From assembly GCF_014649875.1 (NCBI RefSeq), contig NZ_BMTW01000008.1, positions 206,983 to 270,982 on the forward strand: a stretch of 64,000 nucleotides of DNA, read 5' to 3'. How positions within the stretch are numbered: position 1 is the stretch's first letter; the number at the start of each line of letters is the position of its first letter. Under the pieces are notes generated by a model. It saw only the letters and a program-made list of their open reading frames with translations, was not told the origin of the DNA and did not search any database. The DNA comes from Streptomyces rubiginosohelvolus. GTDB taxonomy: Bacteria; Actinomycetota; Actinomycetes; Streptomycetales; Streptomycetaceae. The position numbers and the translations under genes are program-made. Positions 43,490 through 51,619 of this stretch are shown here, piece by piece.

Positions 43490-43945
43490 ATGGGAAACAC
43501 GCACGAGAACGCGAGCGGCGACGGGACCGCGCCCGTCCGTTTCGACACGAAGATCGCGGTGCTGCTCCGCGACGACCTGGAGACCTGGCAGCGGCTGAAC
43601 GTGACCGCCTTCCTGGTGAGCGGCCTGGGGACGGCGGCGCCGGAGGTGATCGGCGAGCCGTACGAGGACGCCGACGCGACCGCGTATCTGCCGATGCTGC
43701 GGCAGCCGGTGCTGGTCTTCGAGGGGGCGAAGGAGACGCTGACCGCGGCACACACGAAGGCGCTCTCCCGGTCCCTGAAGGTGGCCCTGTTCACCTCGGA
43801 CCTGTTCGGCACGGGCAACGACCGGGACAACCGCGCGGCGGTACGGGCCGTGGGGCGGGACGCGCTGGATCTGGTGGGTCTGGCCGTGTACGGGCCGCGG
43901 AACGCCGTGGACAAGGTCCTGAAGGGCGCGCGGATGCATCCGTGA
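43490..43945 (+). CDS. DUF2000 family protein
   Basis: The 151-residue cytosolic protein shows the DUF2000 pattern: FDTKIAVLLRDDLETWQRLNVTAFLVSGL, then YLPMLRQPVLVFEGAKETLTAAHTKALSR and a C-terminal VGLAVYGPRNAVDKVLKGARMHP. Families of this type are small dimeric proteins, sometimes linked to peptidyl-tRNA hydrolase-like folds; the role is unknown. The ATG at 43490 starts MGNTHENASG. The gene is divergent from an AraC regulator, probably its controller. Confidence 0.86.
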   Translation: MGNTHENASGDGTAPVRFDTKIAVLLRDDLETWQRLNVTAFLVSGLGTAAPEVIGEPYEDADATAYLPMLRQPVLVFEGAKETLTAAHTKALSRSLKVALFTSDLFGTGNDRDNRAAVRAVGRDALDLVGLAVYGPRNAVDKVLKGARMHP

Positions 43946-44006
43946 GGTCCGGGCCCCGAGGCGTACCGGCGGGGCTGTACGGAGCGCATGTGCCCCCGGC
44001 ATGCGT

Positions 44007-44045
44007 GAGGGCGGCCCCTCCTGGTCGGGAGGGGCCGCCCTCTTT
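44007..44045. terminator. Terminator between DUF2000 and hup
   Basis: A 15-bp perfect stem (44007-44021 with 44028-44042) with a 6-nt loop is followed by TTT on the plus strand. It sits between two convergent genes and can serve both. Confidence 0.85.
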
Positions 44046-44057
44046 GCGCCTTTGGGG

Positions 44058-44339
44058 TTACTTGCCCTTGGCGGCTTCCTTGAGCTTCGAGCCCGCGGAG
44101 ACCTTCACGCTGTAGCCGGCGGGGATGTTGATCGGGTCGCCGGTCTGCGGGTTCCGAGCGGTGCGAGCGGCACGGTGGGTGCGCTCGAAGGTCAGGAAGC
44201 CGGGGATGGTGACCTTCTCGTCGCCCTTGGCGACGATCTCACCGACGGTCTCGGCGAGCGCGGCCAGCACGGCGTCGGCGTCCTTGCGAGTCACCTCGGC
44301 GCGGTCGGCCAGGGCGGCCACCAGCTCACTGCGGTTCAT
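44058..44339 (-). CDS. hup: DNA-binding protein HU
   Basis: The 93-residue nucleoid protein has the HU signature: MNRSELVAALADRAEVTRKDADAVLAALAETVGEIVAKGDEKVTIPGFLTFERTHRAARTARNPQTGDPINIP. The NPQTGDPI motif forms the beta arm that grips the minor groove. The short form without a Lys-rich tail is HupA-like in Streptomyces; the second, long HupS is not in the window. GGGAG precedes the ATG. An 18-bp inverted repeat at 44423-44440 lies in its promoter region. Confidence 0.95.
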   Translation of the reverse strand: MNRSELVAALADRAEVTRKDADAVLAALAETVGEIVAKGDEKVTIPGFLTFERTHRAARTARNPQTGDPINIPAGYSVKVSAGSKLKEAAKGK

Positions 44340-44715
44340 GTTGTTACTCCCGTGTTCTTCTTGCCTGTGAGGCGTGAGATCGAAGCCGATGCTGCCAGGG
44401 CCCTCTGACAGTCCCCGGACCCGGGTCTGATGTCAGACCCTCTCGCCCGATTACGCATCCTGCCCCCACCAGCGGCGGGAAAGCCAATCCGGAACCCTTC
44501 GGGGTCGATGAAAAGCGCCACGGTTTGCTCGTGGTGACGCTCCGTCGACTTGGCCGAGCGGTCCGCAGCGGATGCCGGGCCCCGCAGGGCCCACTGCCCG
44601 CCCACCCTAAAGGGGCGTTTGGGGCGCCGCGACCCGCGACGCGCCGTACGGCACGGGCGGGTGCGGCCCGGGGTACTTCGCGCGTACCCCTCGAAAGGAC
44701 CCCGAAACGGCTGGG
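44340..44715. other. hup promoter region
   Basis: This 376-nt region has no supported gene. It contains the hup promoter and the palindrome GGGTCTGA-TG-TCAGACCC (44423-44440). The end near 44630-44715 may include the downstream flank of the malic-enzyme gene. Confidence 0.5.
44423..44440. promoter_or_regulatory. 18-bp palindrome upstream of hup
   Basis: GGGTCTGA-TG-TCAGACCC has perfect 8-bp arms and lies 84 nt upstream of the hup start. It may bind a dimeric regulator of the nucleoid gene. Confidence 0.5.
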
Positions 44716-46152
44716 TCAGACCGTCGTGGAGGGGTCGGTCGCGGAGGCACCGGCGGCCTTCGCGGCGGCCCGGACGGCTCCGGCGACCGCGCCCGCGACC
44801 TTGTCGTTGAAGACCGAGGGGATGATGTAGTTCGCGTTGACCTCGTCCTCGGCGACCACGTCGGCCAGGGCGCCGGCGGCGGCGAGCATCATCTCCGTGT
44901 TGACGGTGCGGGACTGAGCGTCCAGCAGGCCGCGGAAGACACCCGGGAAGACCAGCACGTTGTTGATCTGGTTGGGGAAGTCCGAGCGGCCGGTGGCGAC
45001 GACGGCGGCCGTCTCCCGGGCGATCGCGGGGTCGACCTCGGGGTCCGGGTTCGCGAGCGCGAACACGATCGCGTCGTCCGCCATCGCGGCGACGTCGTCG
45101 CCGTTCAGCACGTTCGGGGCGGAGACGCCGATGAAGACGTCGGCGCCGACGACGGCCTCCTTGAGGGTGCCGGTGACGCCCTCGGGGTTGGTGTTGTCGG
45201 CGATCCAGCGCAGCGGCGAGTCGGGGTCGGCGGCGACCAGGTCCTCACGTCCGGCGTGCACCACTCCGTGGATGTCGGCGACCACCGCGTGCTTGACGCC
45301 CGCCGCGATGAGCAGCTTCAGGATGGCCGTACCGGCCGCGCCCGCGCCGGACATGACGACCCGTACGTCGCCGATGCTCTTGCCCACCACGCGCAGGGCG
45401 TTGGTGAGGGCGGCGAGCACGACGATGGCGGTGCCGTGCTGGTCGTCGTGGAAGACGGGGATGTCGAGGGCCTCGCGCAGCCGGGCCTCGATCTCGAAGC
45501 AGCGGGGCGCGGAGATGTCCTCCAGGTTGATGCCCGCGAAGCCGGGGGCGATGGCCTTGACGATCTCGACGATGGCGTCGGTGTCCTGGGTGTCCAGGCA
45601 GATCGGCCAGGCGTCGATGCCGGCGAAGCGCTTGAAGAGGGCCGCCTTGCCCTCCATGACGGGCAGCGCGGCCTTCGGGCCGATGTTGCCGAGGCCGAGC
45701 ACCGCGGAGCCGTCCGTCACAACTGCGACGGAGTTGCGCTTGATGGTGAGGCGGCGCGCGTCCTCGGGGTTCTCGGCGATGGCCATGCAGACCCGGGCGA
45801 CGCCGGGGGTGTAGATCATCGAGAGGTCGTCACGGTTGCGGATGGGGTGCTTGGACGCCATCTCGATCTTGCCGCCGAGGTGCATGAGGAACGTACGGTC
45901 GGAGACCTTGCCCAGCACGACGCCCTCGATGTCGCGCAGACCTTCGACGATCTCGTCCGCGTGCGAGGTGGAGGTGGCGGCGATGGTGACGTCGATCCGC
46001 AGCTTCTCGTGGCCGGACGCGGTCACGTCGAGGCCGGTGACCGAGCCCCCGGAGGACTCGACGGCCGTGGTGAGCTGGGAGACCGCGGTGCCGCTCGCGG
46101 GCACCTCCAGCCGGACCGTCATCGAGTACGAGACGCTGGGCGCCGTTGCCAT
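44716..46152 (-). CDS. NAD-dependent malic enzyme with N-terminal ACT domain
   Basis: The 478-residue enzyme decarboxylates malate to pyruvate with reduction of NAD(P). The N-terminal 80 residues form an ACT-like domain (YSMTVRLEVPASGTAVSQLTTAVESSGGSVTGLDV), a feature of one malic enzyme subgroup. The catalytic part has NRDDLSMIYTPGVARVC, GLGNIGPKAALPVMEGKAALFKRFAGIDAWPI, VFHDDQHGTAIVVLAALTNAL and the Rossmann GAGAAGTAI. NAD versus NADP is not fixed. The ATG at 46152 follows GAAGGAC; an upstream frame to 46503 crosses the leader hairpin and is rejected. Its leader has two notable inverted repeats. Confidence 0.93.
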   Translation of the reverse strand: MATAPSVSYSMTVRLEVPASGTAVSQLTTAVESSGGSVTGLDVTASGHEKLRIDVTIAATSTSHADEIVEGLRDIEGVVLGKVSDRTFLMHLGGKIEMASKHPIRNRDDLSMIYTPGVARVCMAIAENPEDARRLTIKRNSVAVVTDGSAVLGLGNIGPKAALPVMEGKAALFKRFAGIDAWPICLDTQDTDAIVEIVKAIAPGFAGINLEDISAPRCFEIEARLREALDIPVFHDDQHGTAIVVLAALTNALRVVGKSIGDVRVVMSGAGAAGTAILKLLIAAGVKHAVVADIHGVVHAGREDLVAADPDSPLRWIADNTNPEGVTGTLKEAVVGADVFIGVSAPNVLNGDDVAAMADDAIVFALANPDPEVDPAIARETAAVVATGRSDFPNQINNVLVFPGVFRGLLDAQSRTVNTEMMLAAAGALADVVAEDEVNANYIIPSVFNDKVAGAVAGAVRAAAKAAGASATDPSTTV

Positions 46153-46186
46153 GGCCGAGTCCTTCGCTTTCCTTAGCTTCATTGCC

Positions 46187-46216
46187 GCACATCCGGAGGG
46201 TGGGTTCCGGATGTGC
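46187..46216 (-). promoter_or_regulatory. Hairpin in the malic-enzyme leader
   Basis: GCACATCCGG (46187-46196) pairs with CCGGATGTGC (46207-46216) around 10 nt. It lies 35-65 nt upstream of the start, probably in the leader RNA; a DNA operator reading is equally possible. Confidence 0.5.
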
Positions 46217-46233
46217 TTCCCGATCGTCGCACC

Positions 46234-46252
46234 TACCGGCTGGTAGCCGGTA
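46234..46252. promoter_or_regulatory. Palindrome upstream of the malic-enzyme leader hairpin
   Basis: TACCGGC-TGGTA-GCCGGTA, 7-bp perfect arms, lies 82-100 nt upstream of the malic-enzyme start and is a candidate operator. Confidence 0.45.
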
Positions 46253-46357
46253 ATGACTGCCGTCTTTCGGAAAGTAGTTTCCACCATACGAGAGATCACC
46301 CGTTCGGCGGAACCCCCAACGGGCCGGAAACCCGCCGACGGGACCCCTGCAACGAGA

Positions 46358-46399
46358 ACAGACCCGCGCCACCAGGAGGTGACGCGGGTCTGTCTTTTT
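46358..46399 (+). terminator. Plus-strand intrinsic terminator without an upstream plus-strand gene
   Basis: ACAGACCCGCG (46358-46368) pairs with CGCGGGTCTGT (46383-46393), with an inner CACC/GGTG stem, and is followed by CTTTTTC on the plus strand. It lies between two minus-strand genes. It may work for the HelD gene on the minus strand without a U-tract, or end an unannotated plus-strand RNA. Confidence 0.6.
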
Positions 46400-46566
46400 C
46401 GCTTAGGTGGCACCGACCCGCCATGCTCGCCTCGCGGCAAGTGGTCGCTCGAAGCGACGAAGGTTGGGCCCGGGGGCTTGGATCGAGCCGGTGCCAGTAC
46501 CACGGTAACAAAGACCCCGGAAAAGTGATTCCCATGCGCCGGGTTGACTCGCGGAACCCTGCCGCG

Positions 46567-48939
46567 TCAGTCCCTGAGCAGGTCCGGCACCCCGTCCTCG
46601 TCCGGCATGTCCCGCTCCCCCGAGACCACCGTGAGCTGCTGCGTCGCCCGGGTGAGCGCCACGTACAGCACCCGCAGTCCGGCCGGGGACTCGTCCGCGA
46701 TCTCCGCGGGCGAGACGACCACCGTGGCGTCGTACTCCAGCCCCTTGGCCTCCAGGCTGCCCAGCGCCACCACCCGCTCCCCCAGCTCCGCGAGCCACTC
46801 GCGGGCCTGGGCGCGCCGGTTCATCGCGACGACCACGCCGACCGTGCCGTCCACCTGCTCCAGCAGCCGCGCGGCCTCCTCGCGGACCGTGGCGGCCAGG
46901 TCCCCGTCGCGTACCGGCTCGAAGCGCGGCACCACCCCGGTCGAGCGGACCGCCGCCGGGGACTCCATGCCCGGCATGGCCAGCGCCAGCACCTTGGCGG
47001 CCAGCTCCGCGATCTCCGCCGGGTTGCGGTAGTTGACGGTGAGGGTGAAGCGGCGGCGCGGCCGGGAGCCGAGCGCCTCGTCCCGGGCCGCGGCGGCCTC
47101 GTCCGGGTCGGACCAGGAGGACTGGGCCGGGTCGCCGACGATCGTCCAGGTGGCGTGCCGGCCGCGGCGGCCGACCATGCGCCACTGCATCGGGGTGAGG
47201 TCCTGCGCCTCGTCGACGATGACGTGCGCGTACTCCGTGCGCTCCGCCGCGAGCCGCTCGGCCCGCTCCCACTGGGTCTCCTCGCGCTGCGGCATCAGCT
47301 CGTCGAGCCCGGTGAGCTGGTCCAGCGGATCGGCCTCGCGCTTCCGCTTGGGCCGGTTCGGGGTGCCCAGCAGCGCCTGGAGCTCGTCCAGGAGCGCCAC
47401 GTCGTGGACGGAGAGCGGACCGTTACCCTCCGCGTCCAGGCGCTTGAGGGAGCGGGCCAGGCGGCGCGTCTCGCCCTGGTTGAGGATGCGCCGGGACCAG
47501 CGGCCGAGCCGTCGCTCGTCGGCCATCGCGGCCAGCACCCGGCGGGGCGTCAGCTCCGGCCACCAGGCGTCGAGGAACTCCAGGAACGGGGTCTCGGTGG
47601 AGACGTCCTCGTCGAACGAGGAGCGTAGCTCCGCGACCAGTTCCGGGTCGGTGTAGCGGCCACGGCCGGAGGACTTGTTCCACAGGGCGTCCAGCAGCAG
47701 CTTGCGGGCGCGCGGGCGCAGCAGGTTGACCGGGGCGGTGCCGCCCAGGGCGTTGTGCCGGATCCGCCGCAGTTCCTCGGCCTCCAGCTCGATCCGGGCG
47801 CCGAAGGCGACGACGCGCAGCCGGGTGGGGGTGGCCGGGGCGGCCGCCCGCGCGGGCTCCTCCCCGAAGGCGAGCTGGCCGCCCTCGTCCACCGGCCGCG
47901 GGACTTCCAGGGCGCCCCGGGCCGCCTTGCGCAGCACATGGAGCATCCGGGAGGAGCCCTTGACCCGGGCGACGGCCGGTTCGTCGTAGGCGGTGGCCCC
48001 TTCGAGACCCGCCGCGTCGTCCGAGAGCGAGCCGATCGCGCGGATCGCGACCTGGCCCTCCTCGCCGAGCGAGGGCAGCACCCCTTCGGTGTACGCGACC
48101 AGGAGCGGGGTGGGCGAGACGATCAGGATGCCGCCCGCGTACCGCCGCCGGTCCTGGTAGAGCAGATACGCCGCCCGGTGCAGGGCTACCGCCGTCTTGC
48201 CGGTGCCGGGGCCGCCGGTGACCTCGGTGACCGAGGCGGCGGGGGCCCGGATGACCAGGTCCTGTTCGGCCTGAATGGAGGAGACGATGTCCCGCATGGT
48301 GTGGCTGCGGGCCTGGCCGAGCGCCGCCATCAGCGCGCCGTCCCCGATCACCGGCAGCTTCTCGCCGCCCAGGAACGCCGTCAGCTCCGGGCGCATCAGG
48401 TCGTCCTCGACCCCGAGGACCTTGCGGCCCTTGGAGCGGATGACCCGGCGGCGTACGACACGGCCCGGGTCCTTCGGGGTGGAGCGGTAGAACGGGGCGG
48501 CGGCCGGGGCCCGCCAGTCGATCACCAGCGGCGCGTAGTCGGAGTCCAGGACCCCGATCCGGCCGATGTGGAGCGTCTCCGCGATATCGGCGGTGGCGTC
48601 GTCGCGTACGGAGTCGTCGGCCGGCTCCACGGAGGTGTACGCGCCGTCCGGGCCGCGCTCCCCGTCCTTGCCGAGCAGCAGATCGATCCGCCCGAAGAGG
48701 AAGTCCTCGAACTCGCTGTTCAGCCGGTTGAGGTGGATCCCCGCCCGGAACACCTGGGCGTCCCGCTCCGCGAGCGCGCCGGGGGTACCGACCTGGCCGC
48801 GCTTGACGGCGTCGTTCATGAGGAATTCCGCCTCGTGGATCTTCTCTTCGAGGCGGTGATAAACACGGTCGAGATGCTCTTGCTCGACACCGATTTCCCG
48901 GTCCCGCAGCGATTCGACAGCGGCATCCTGCGCGGCCAC
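46567..48939 (-). CDS. helD: HelD-family RNA polymerase remodelling ATPase
   Basis: The 790-residue SF1 helicase-like protein has a UvrD-like split core. The N-terminal 100 residues are an antiparallel coiled coil (REIGVEQEHLDRVYHRLEEKIHEAEFL) that in HelD enters the polymerase secondary channel. Motifs: Walker A GGPGTGKTAVALHRA (about 241-255), Walker B VIVDEAQDLTPMQWRM, GDPAQSSW, TVNYRNPAEIAELA and the C-terminal LYVALTRATQQLTVV. The insertion of about 150 residues before the second half fits actinobacterial HelD. Members dissociate stalled polymerase; some (HelR) protect from rifampicin. No rifamycin-associated element is visible upstream. The GTG at 48939 follows AAGGGGG. Confidence 0.9.
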   Translation of the reverse strand: MAAQDAAVESLRDREIGVEQEHLDRVYHRLEEKIHEAEFLMNDAVKRGQVGTPGALAERDAQVFRAGIHLNRLNSEFEDFLFGRIDLLLGKDGERGPDGAYTSVEPADDSVRDDATADIAETLHIGRIGVLDSDYAPLVIDWRAPAAAPFYRSTPKDPGRVVRRRVIRSKGRKVLGVEDDLMRPELTAFLGGEKLPVIGDGALMAALGQARSHTMRDIVSSIQAEQDLVIRAPAASVTEVTGGPGTGKTAVALHRAAYLLYQDRRRYAGGILIVSPTPLLVAYTEGVLPSLGEEGQVAIRAIGSLSDDAAGLEGATAYDEPAVARVKGSSRMLHVLRKAARGALEVPRPVDEGGQLAFGEEPARAAAPATPTRLRVVAFGARIELEAEELRRIRHNALGGTAPVNLLRPRARKLLLDALWNKSSGRGRYTDPELVAELRSSFDEDVSTETPFLEFLDAWWPELTPRRVLAAMADERRLGRWSRRILNQGETRRLARSLKRLDAEGNGPLSVHDVALLDELQALLGTPNRPKRKREADPLDQLTGLDELMPQREETQWERAERLAAERTEYAHVIVDEAQDLTPMQWRMVGRRGRHATWTIVGDPAQSSWSDPDEAAAARDEALGSRPRRRFTLTVNYRNPAEIAELAAKVLALAMPGMESPAAVRSTGVVPRFEPVRDGDLAATVREEAARLLEQVDGTVGVVVAMNRRAQAREWLAELGERVVALGSLEAKGLEYDATVVVSPAEIADESPAGLRVLYVALTRATQQLTVVSGERDMPDEDGVPDLLRD

Positions 48940-49037
48940 CGAGGCCCCCTTCTTAACGGCACTGGGCAGCCGTCAACCCTATAGCGAAGGGGGCCCGCGC
49001 GCACCTGCCGACCAGGGAGAGGATCGCGCGTCGCGCG

Positions 49038-49215
49038 CTAGGGCCTGTCGTCACATTCCCGTCGTCGCCCGAAGGGCGGCCGGGCGGCGCATGGTGCGTG
49101 CGATCGCAAGGCGCCGGAATGGTCTCGTAGCGGAGCTACTAGGGTATTTCGGCAACGCCGCGAGCGTGCGTGCCAGGCGTCGCCCGGCAGGCGGGAATGT
49201 GACGACAGGCCCTAG
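49038..49215. mobile_element. MITE of about 170 bp flanked by CTAG duplication
   Basis: Perfect 20-bp terminal inverted repeats (GGCCTGTCGTCACATTCCCG at 49042-49061; its complement at 49192-49211) are flanked by CTAG on both sides (49038-49041, 49212-49215). The internal sequence continues as an imperfect palindrome centred near 49130 (GTAGC-GGA-GCTAC), so the element can fold into a long hairpin. It encodes no transposase. The YTAR-type 4-bp target duplication and short size suggest mobilisation by an IS5-family transposase elsewhere. The right CTAG supplies the stop codon (TAG) of the neighbouring anti-sigma gene. Confidence 0.85.
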
Positions 49216-50177
49216 GCTCCGATCTCCACCAGCCGCTCCCCGTCGAAGGTCCGCACCTCGAAGCGGGCGATGTCCTCGCGGTCCATCGCCGCCCCGCCGT
49301 GCACGTACAGCGGGGCCTTCGCCGCCGGGTTCGTCGCGCCCTCGATGCCGTACCCCCACTGCGGGACGGACCAGGAGGTGACGATCTCCTCCTCACCGGT
49401 CTTGGAGACGGCGACCAGCGTGCACTTCTGCGGTCCCTTGACGTTCTTCAGCTCCAGGACCGTGTGGGTGCCCCAGGCCTTCTCCTCCATGCCGACGGTC
49501 GCGCCGACCCGGGTGGTGGGGTCGGTCGCCGAGACCTTCTCCGTCATGTGCTCGAAGAAGGAGTCCTCGGCCGGACTGGTGGGGTGCGGCTCGCCCACGG
49601 CCACCGATCCGCCGCCGCGGTCGTCGCCCGCCGTGACCGCGAACGCGGCGACCGGGCCGCCGACGATCAGGGCGGCGGCCGCGGCGACCCAGTACCGGCT
49701 GCGCCGGGAACGGCGGTGCCGTTTGCGGGCGACCTCGTCCATCAGTCCGCCGAGCAGCCGGGGCGCGGGCTTCTCGGGCACATGCGGTACGGGGCGGGCG
49801 CCGGGCACGGCGGACGGGGCCTCGGCGAGCATCGCGAGCATCGGCTCCATCCCCGCGAACTCGTCGAGATGCGCGGCGCACCGGGCGCAGCCCGCGAGAT
49901 GGGCCTCGAAGTCGCTCGCCTGGGCGTCGTCGAGGATGCCGAGGACGTACGCGGCGGCCGCGTCGTGCTCGGACCCTTCGGAGCCCGTGGGTCCCGGGCC
50001 GGGGCCGGGTCCGGCGCCGAAGGGTCCGGGCGGACCGGGCGGGGCGGGGACGCCGGCGCGGTGAGCGGGCCCTGAGGGGTGTGCAGGACCCGCCGCATAC
50101 GGGGGACTTGAGGGACCGGACGGCGTACGGTGACCGGGAGGCCGGGGCCCGAACGGCTGCCACTGCTGGTCGCTCAT
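49212..50177 (-). CDS. rsuA: Anti-sigma factor (RsuA-like)
   Basis: The 321-residue membrane protein starts with a disordered Pro/Gly-rich region (1-65). A zinc-binding anti-sigma domain (about 69-105) has the Hx3Cx2C motif in HLAGCARCAAHL, followed by one transmembrane span (about 163-185, WVAAAAALIVGGPVAAFAVTAG) and an extracellular C-terminal domain of about 130 residues. It would hold the upstream-encoded ECF sigma factor inactive at the membrane. The ATG at 50177 overlaps the sigma stop (ATGA), coupling their synthesis. The stop TAG lies in the target duplication of the adjacent MITE. The RsuA name rests on recalled gene order. Confidence 0.85.
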   Translation of the reverse strand: MSDQQWQPFGPRPPGHRTPSGPSSPPYAAGPAHPSGPAHRAGVPAPPGPPGPFGAGPGPGPGPTGSEGSEHDAAAAYVLGILDDAQASDFEAHLAGCARCAAHLDEFAGMEPMLAMLAEAPSAVPGARPVPHVPEKPAPRLLGGLMDEVARKRHRRSRRSRYWVAAAAALIVGGPVAAFAVTAGDDRGGGSVAVGEPHPTSPAEDSFFEHMTEKVSATDPTTRVGATVGMEEKAWGTHTVLELKNVKGPQKCTLVAVSKTGEEEIVTSWSVPQWGYGIEGATNPAAKAPLYVHGGAAMDREDIARFEVRTFDGERLVEIGA

Positions 50178-50761
50178 GCCGTGATCCCCCTCTCTTCGAG
50201 TGCGAGCTTCATCGAACGCAGGGCGTAGAAAACCCGGGACCGCACGGTCCCGCTGGGGACACCGAGCACTTCGGCGGCCTCGTTGACCGTACGCCCCTTG
50301 AAGTAGGTCTCGACCAATGCTTCCCGGTGCGCGGGGGTCAAATCTTCGAGCGCGTCCGAGAGCGTCATCAGCCACAGCGCCTTGTCGATCTCGTCCTCCG
50401 CGGGAATGACCTCCAGCGGCGACGGATCGACCTCGCGCGGCCGGGCCTGCCGGCTGCGGTGGTTGTCGATGACGATGCGCCGGGCGACCGTCACCAGCCA
50501 GGGTCGGACGGAGCCGGTGGCCCGGTTGAGCCGGCCGGCGTTCTTCCAGGCACGGATGAGCGTCTCCTGCACCACGTCCTCGGCCCGCTGGCGGTCGCCC
50601 GCGACGAGTCGGAGGACGTACGCGAGCAGCGGCCCGGCGTGTTCGCGGTACAGCGCCCGCATCAGCTCCTCGTCCGGTATCCCGGAAGGGGGCGGGGGCG
50701 GCTCACTGCGATGTCGAGCCCTGTGCGGACGGTCATCGGCCACGGCCGCATCCTTGCGCAC
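50174..50761 (-). CDS. sigU: ECF RNA polymerase sigma factor (SigU-like)
   Basis: The 195-residue sigma factor has region 2 (ELMRALYREHAGPLLAYVLRLVAGDRQRAEDVVQETLIRAWKN, about 31-73) and region 4 (LEDLTPAHREALVETYFKGRTVNEAAEVLGVPSGTVRSRVFYALRSMK, about 136-183). It directs transcription of a stress or secretion regulon when released from RsuA. S. coelicolor SigU at this location delays differentiation and affects secreted proteins (from memory). The start may be GTG 50761 or the in-frame GTG at about 50740. The N-terminal 28 residues are Arg/Pro-rich and not conserved in type. Confidence 0.9.
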   Translation of the reverse strand: MRKDAAVADDRPHRARHRSEPPPPPSGIPDEELMRALYREHAGPLLAYVLRLVAGDRQRAEDVVQETLIRAWKNAGRLNRATGSVRPWLVTVARRIVIDNHRSRQARPREVDPSPLEVIPAEDEIDKALWLMTLSDALEDLTPAHREALVETYFKGRTVNEAAEVLGVPSGTVRSRVFYALRSMKLALEERGITA

Positions 50762-50827
50762 CCGAACCTCCCGGTCGAGACCTCTGAAACGAGCTCCTGG
50801 ACCATCGATACGGGGGCGGGTGCCGGT

Positions 50828-51502
50828 TCATTCAACGCCGGGCGGAATTTCTTTCTCCGGACCGAACGCGCCAGGTTCACCGGGGTCGTTCGTGGCGGTC
50901 GTTCCGGAGGTTCTGCGCCGGTGGCGGGCGACCCGTTCGCGGTTGCCGCAGACCTCCCCGGAGCACCAGCGCCGCCGTCCGCCGCGCGAGGTGTCCAGGT
51001 AGAGCCGGTGGCAGTCCTCGCCCTGGCAGCGGCGCAGGGCCGCCCGCGCGACCGGGTCGGTGAGCAGGTCCACCGCGTCCCGGGCGACGACGGCGAGGAG
51101 ACCCGCACAGTCGGGTGCGGCGCTCAGGGCCCGTACCAGGTCGCCGTCCGCCCCGCGCACCGCCCGGGGGCCCGGAGGCGCGCCGGACGCCAGGGAGTTG
51201 ACCCGCTCCAGCGCGCCGTCGGCCGGGGGCCCGCCGAGCTGGGCGGCCATCAAGCGGGAGACGGCGGAGCGCAGTTCGTGGAAGCGGACCACCCAGGTGT
51301 CGTCCAGCGCGTCCAGCTCGGTGCCCGGCGGGACGAGCCGGGCATCGGTCAGCCATTGGGCCAAGTGACCCGTCCCGTCGAGCTGTTCGCAGGTGCCGGG
51401 CACTCCGCCCGCACGTTCCGTGGCCACCAGATCGAGGCAGATCCGGCCCGCGTCGAAGCGCCACATCCGCGCCCCCCTGCCCACTGCCATGATCCCGCTC
51501 AC
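50828..51502 (-). CDS. CGNR zinc-finger protein (ABATE domain)
   Basis: The 224-residue protein has an N-terminal ABATE-type domain (about 12-165; FDAGRICLDLVATE, FHELRSAVSRLMAAQ). A C-terminal CGNR zinc finger follows, with Cys in RRCQGEDCHRLYLDTS and WCSGEVCGNRERVARHRRR giving the metal and DNA-binding motif. Such proteins are probable stress-related DNA-binding regulators. The Cys pairs are all present. The start codon at 51502 gives MSGIMAVGRGARMW; a later start at 51490 is possible. It lies upstream of sigU on the same strand with a 66-nt gap; co-regulation is unproven. Confidence 0.88.
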   Translation of the reverse strand: MSGIMAVGRGARMWRFDAGRICLDLVATERAGGVPGTCEQLDGTGHLAQWLTDARLVPPGTELDALDDTWVVRFHELRSAVSRLMAAQLGGPPADGALERVNSLASGAPPGPRAVRGADGDLVRALSAAPDCAGLLAVVARDAVDLLTDPVARAALRRCQGEDCHRLYLDTSRGGRRRWCSGEVCGNRERVARHRRRTSGTTATNDPGEPGAFGPEKEIPPGVE

Positions 51503-51619
51503 CGCCCTGGGTCACCCGGTGGAACGACCACCCCCAGAGTGCTCCTGTCGGGGCCCCGCCGGAACCCCCGCCGCCGCCCCCGTACCGTGACGGCCATGGA
51601 GCACGAGGGGGAGATACGC

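Noticed and set aside
42441..43989. Fusion of the AraC regulator with a 180-residue N-terminal domain
   Set aside because: The additional frame is antisense to the DUF2000 gene and is Ser/Arg/Pro-rich without structure.
48940..49040. Rifamycin-associated element before helD
   Set aside because: The inverted-repeat motif expected for rifampicin-inducible HelR genes is not found upstream, so rifampicin resistance is not claimed.
49042..49211. Complete insertion sequence
   Set aside because: Only about 130 bp lie between the terminal repeats and no transposase frame exists; it is a MITE.
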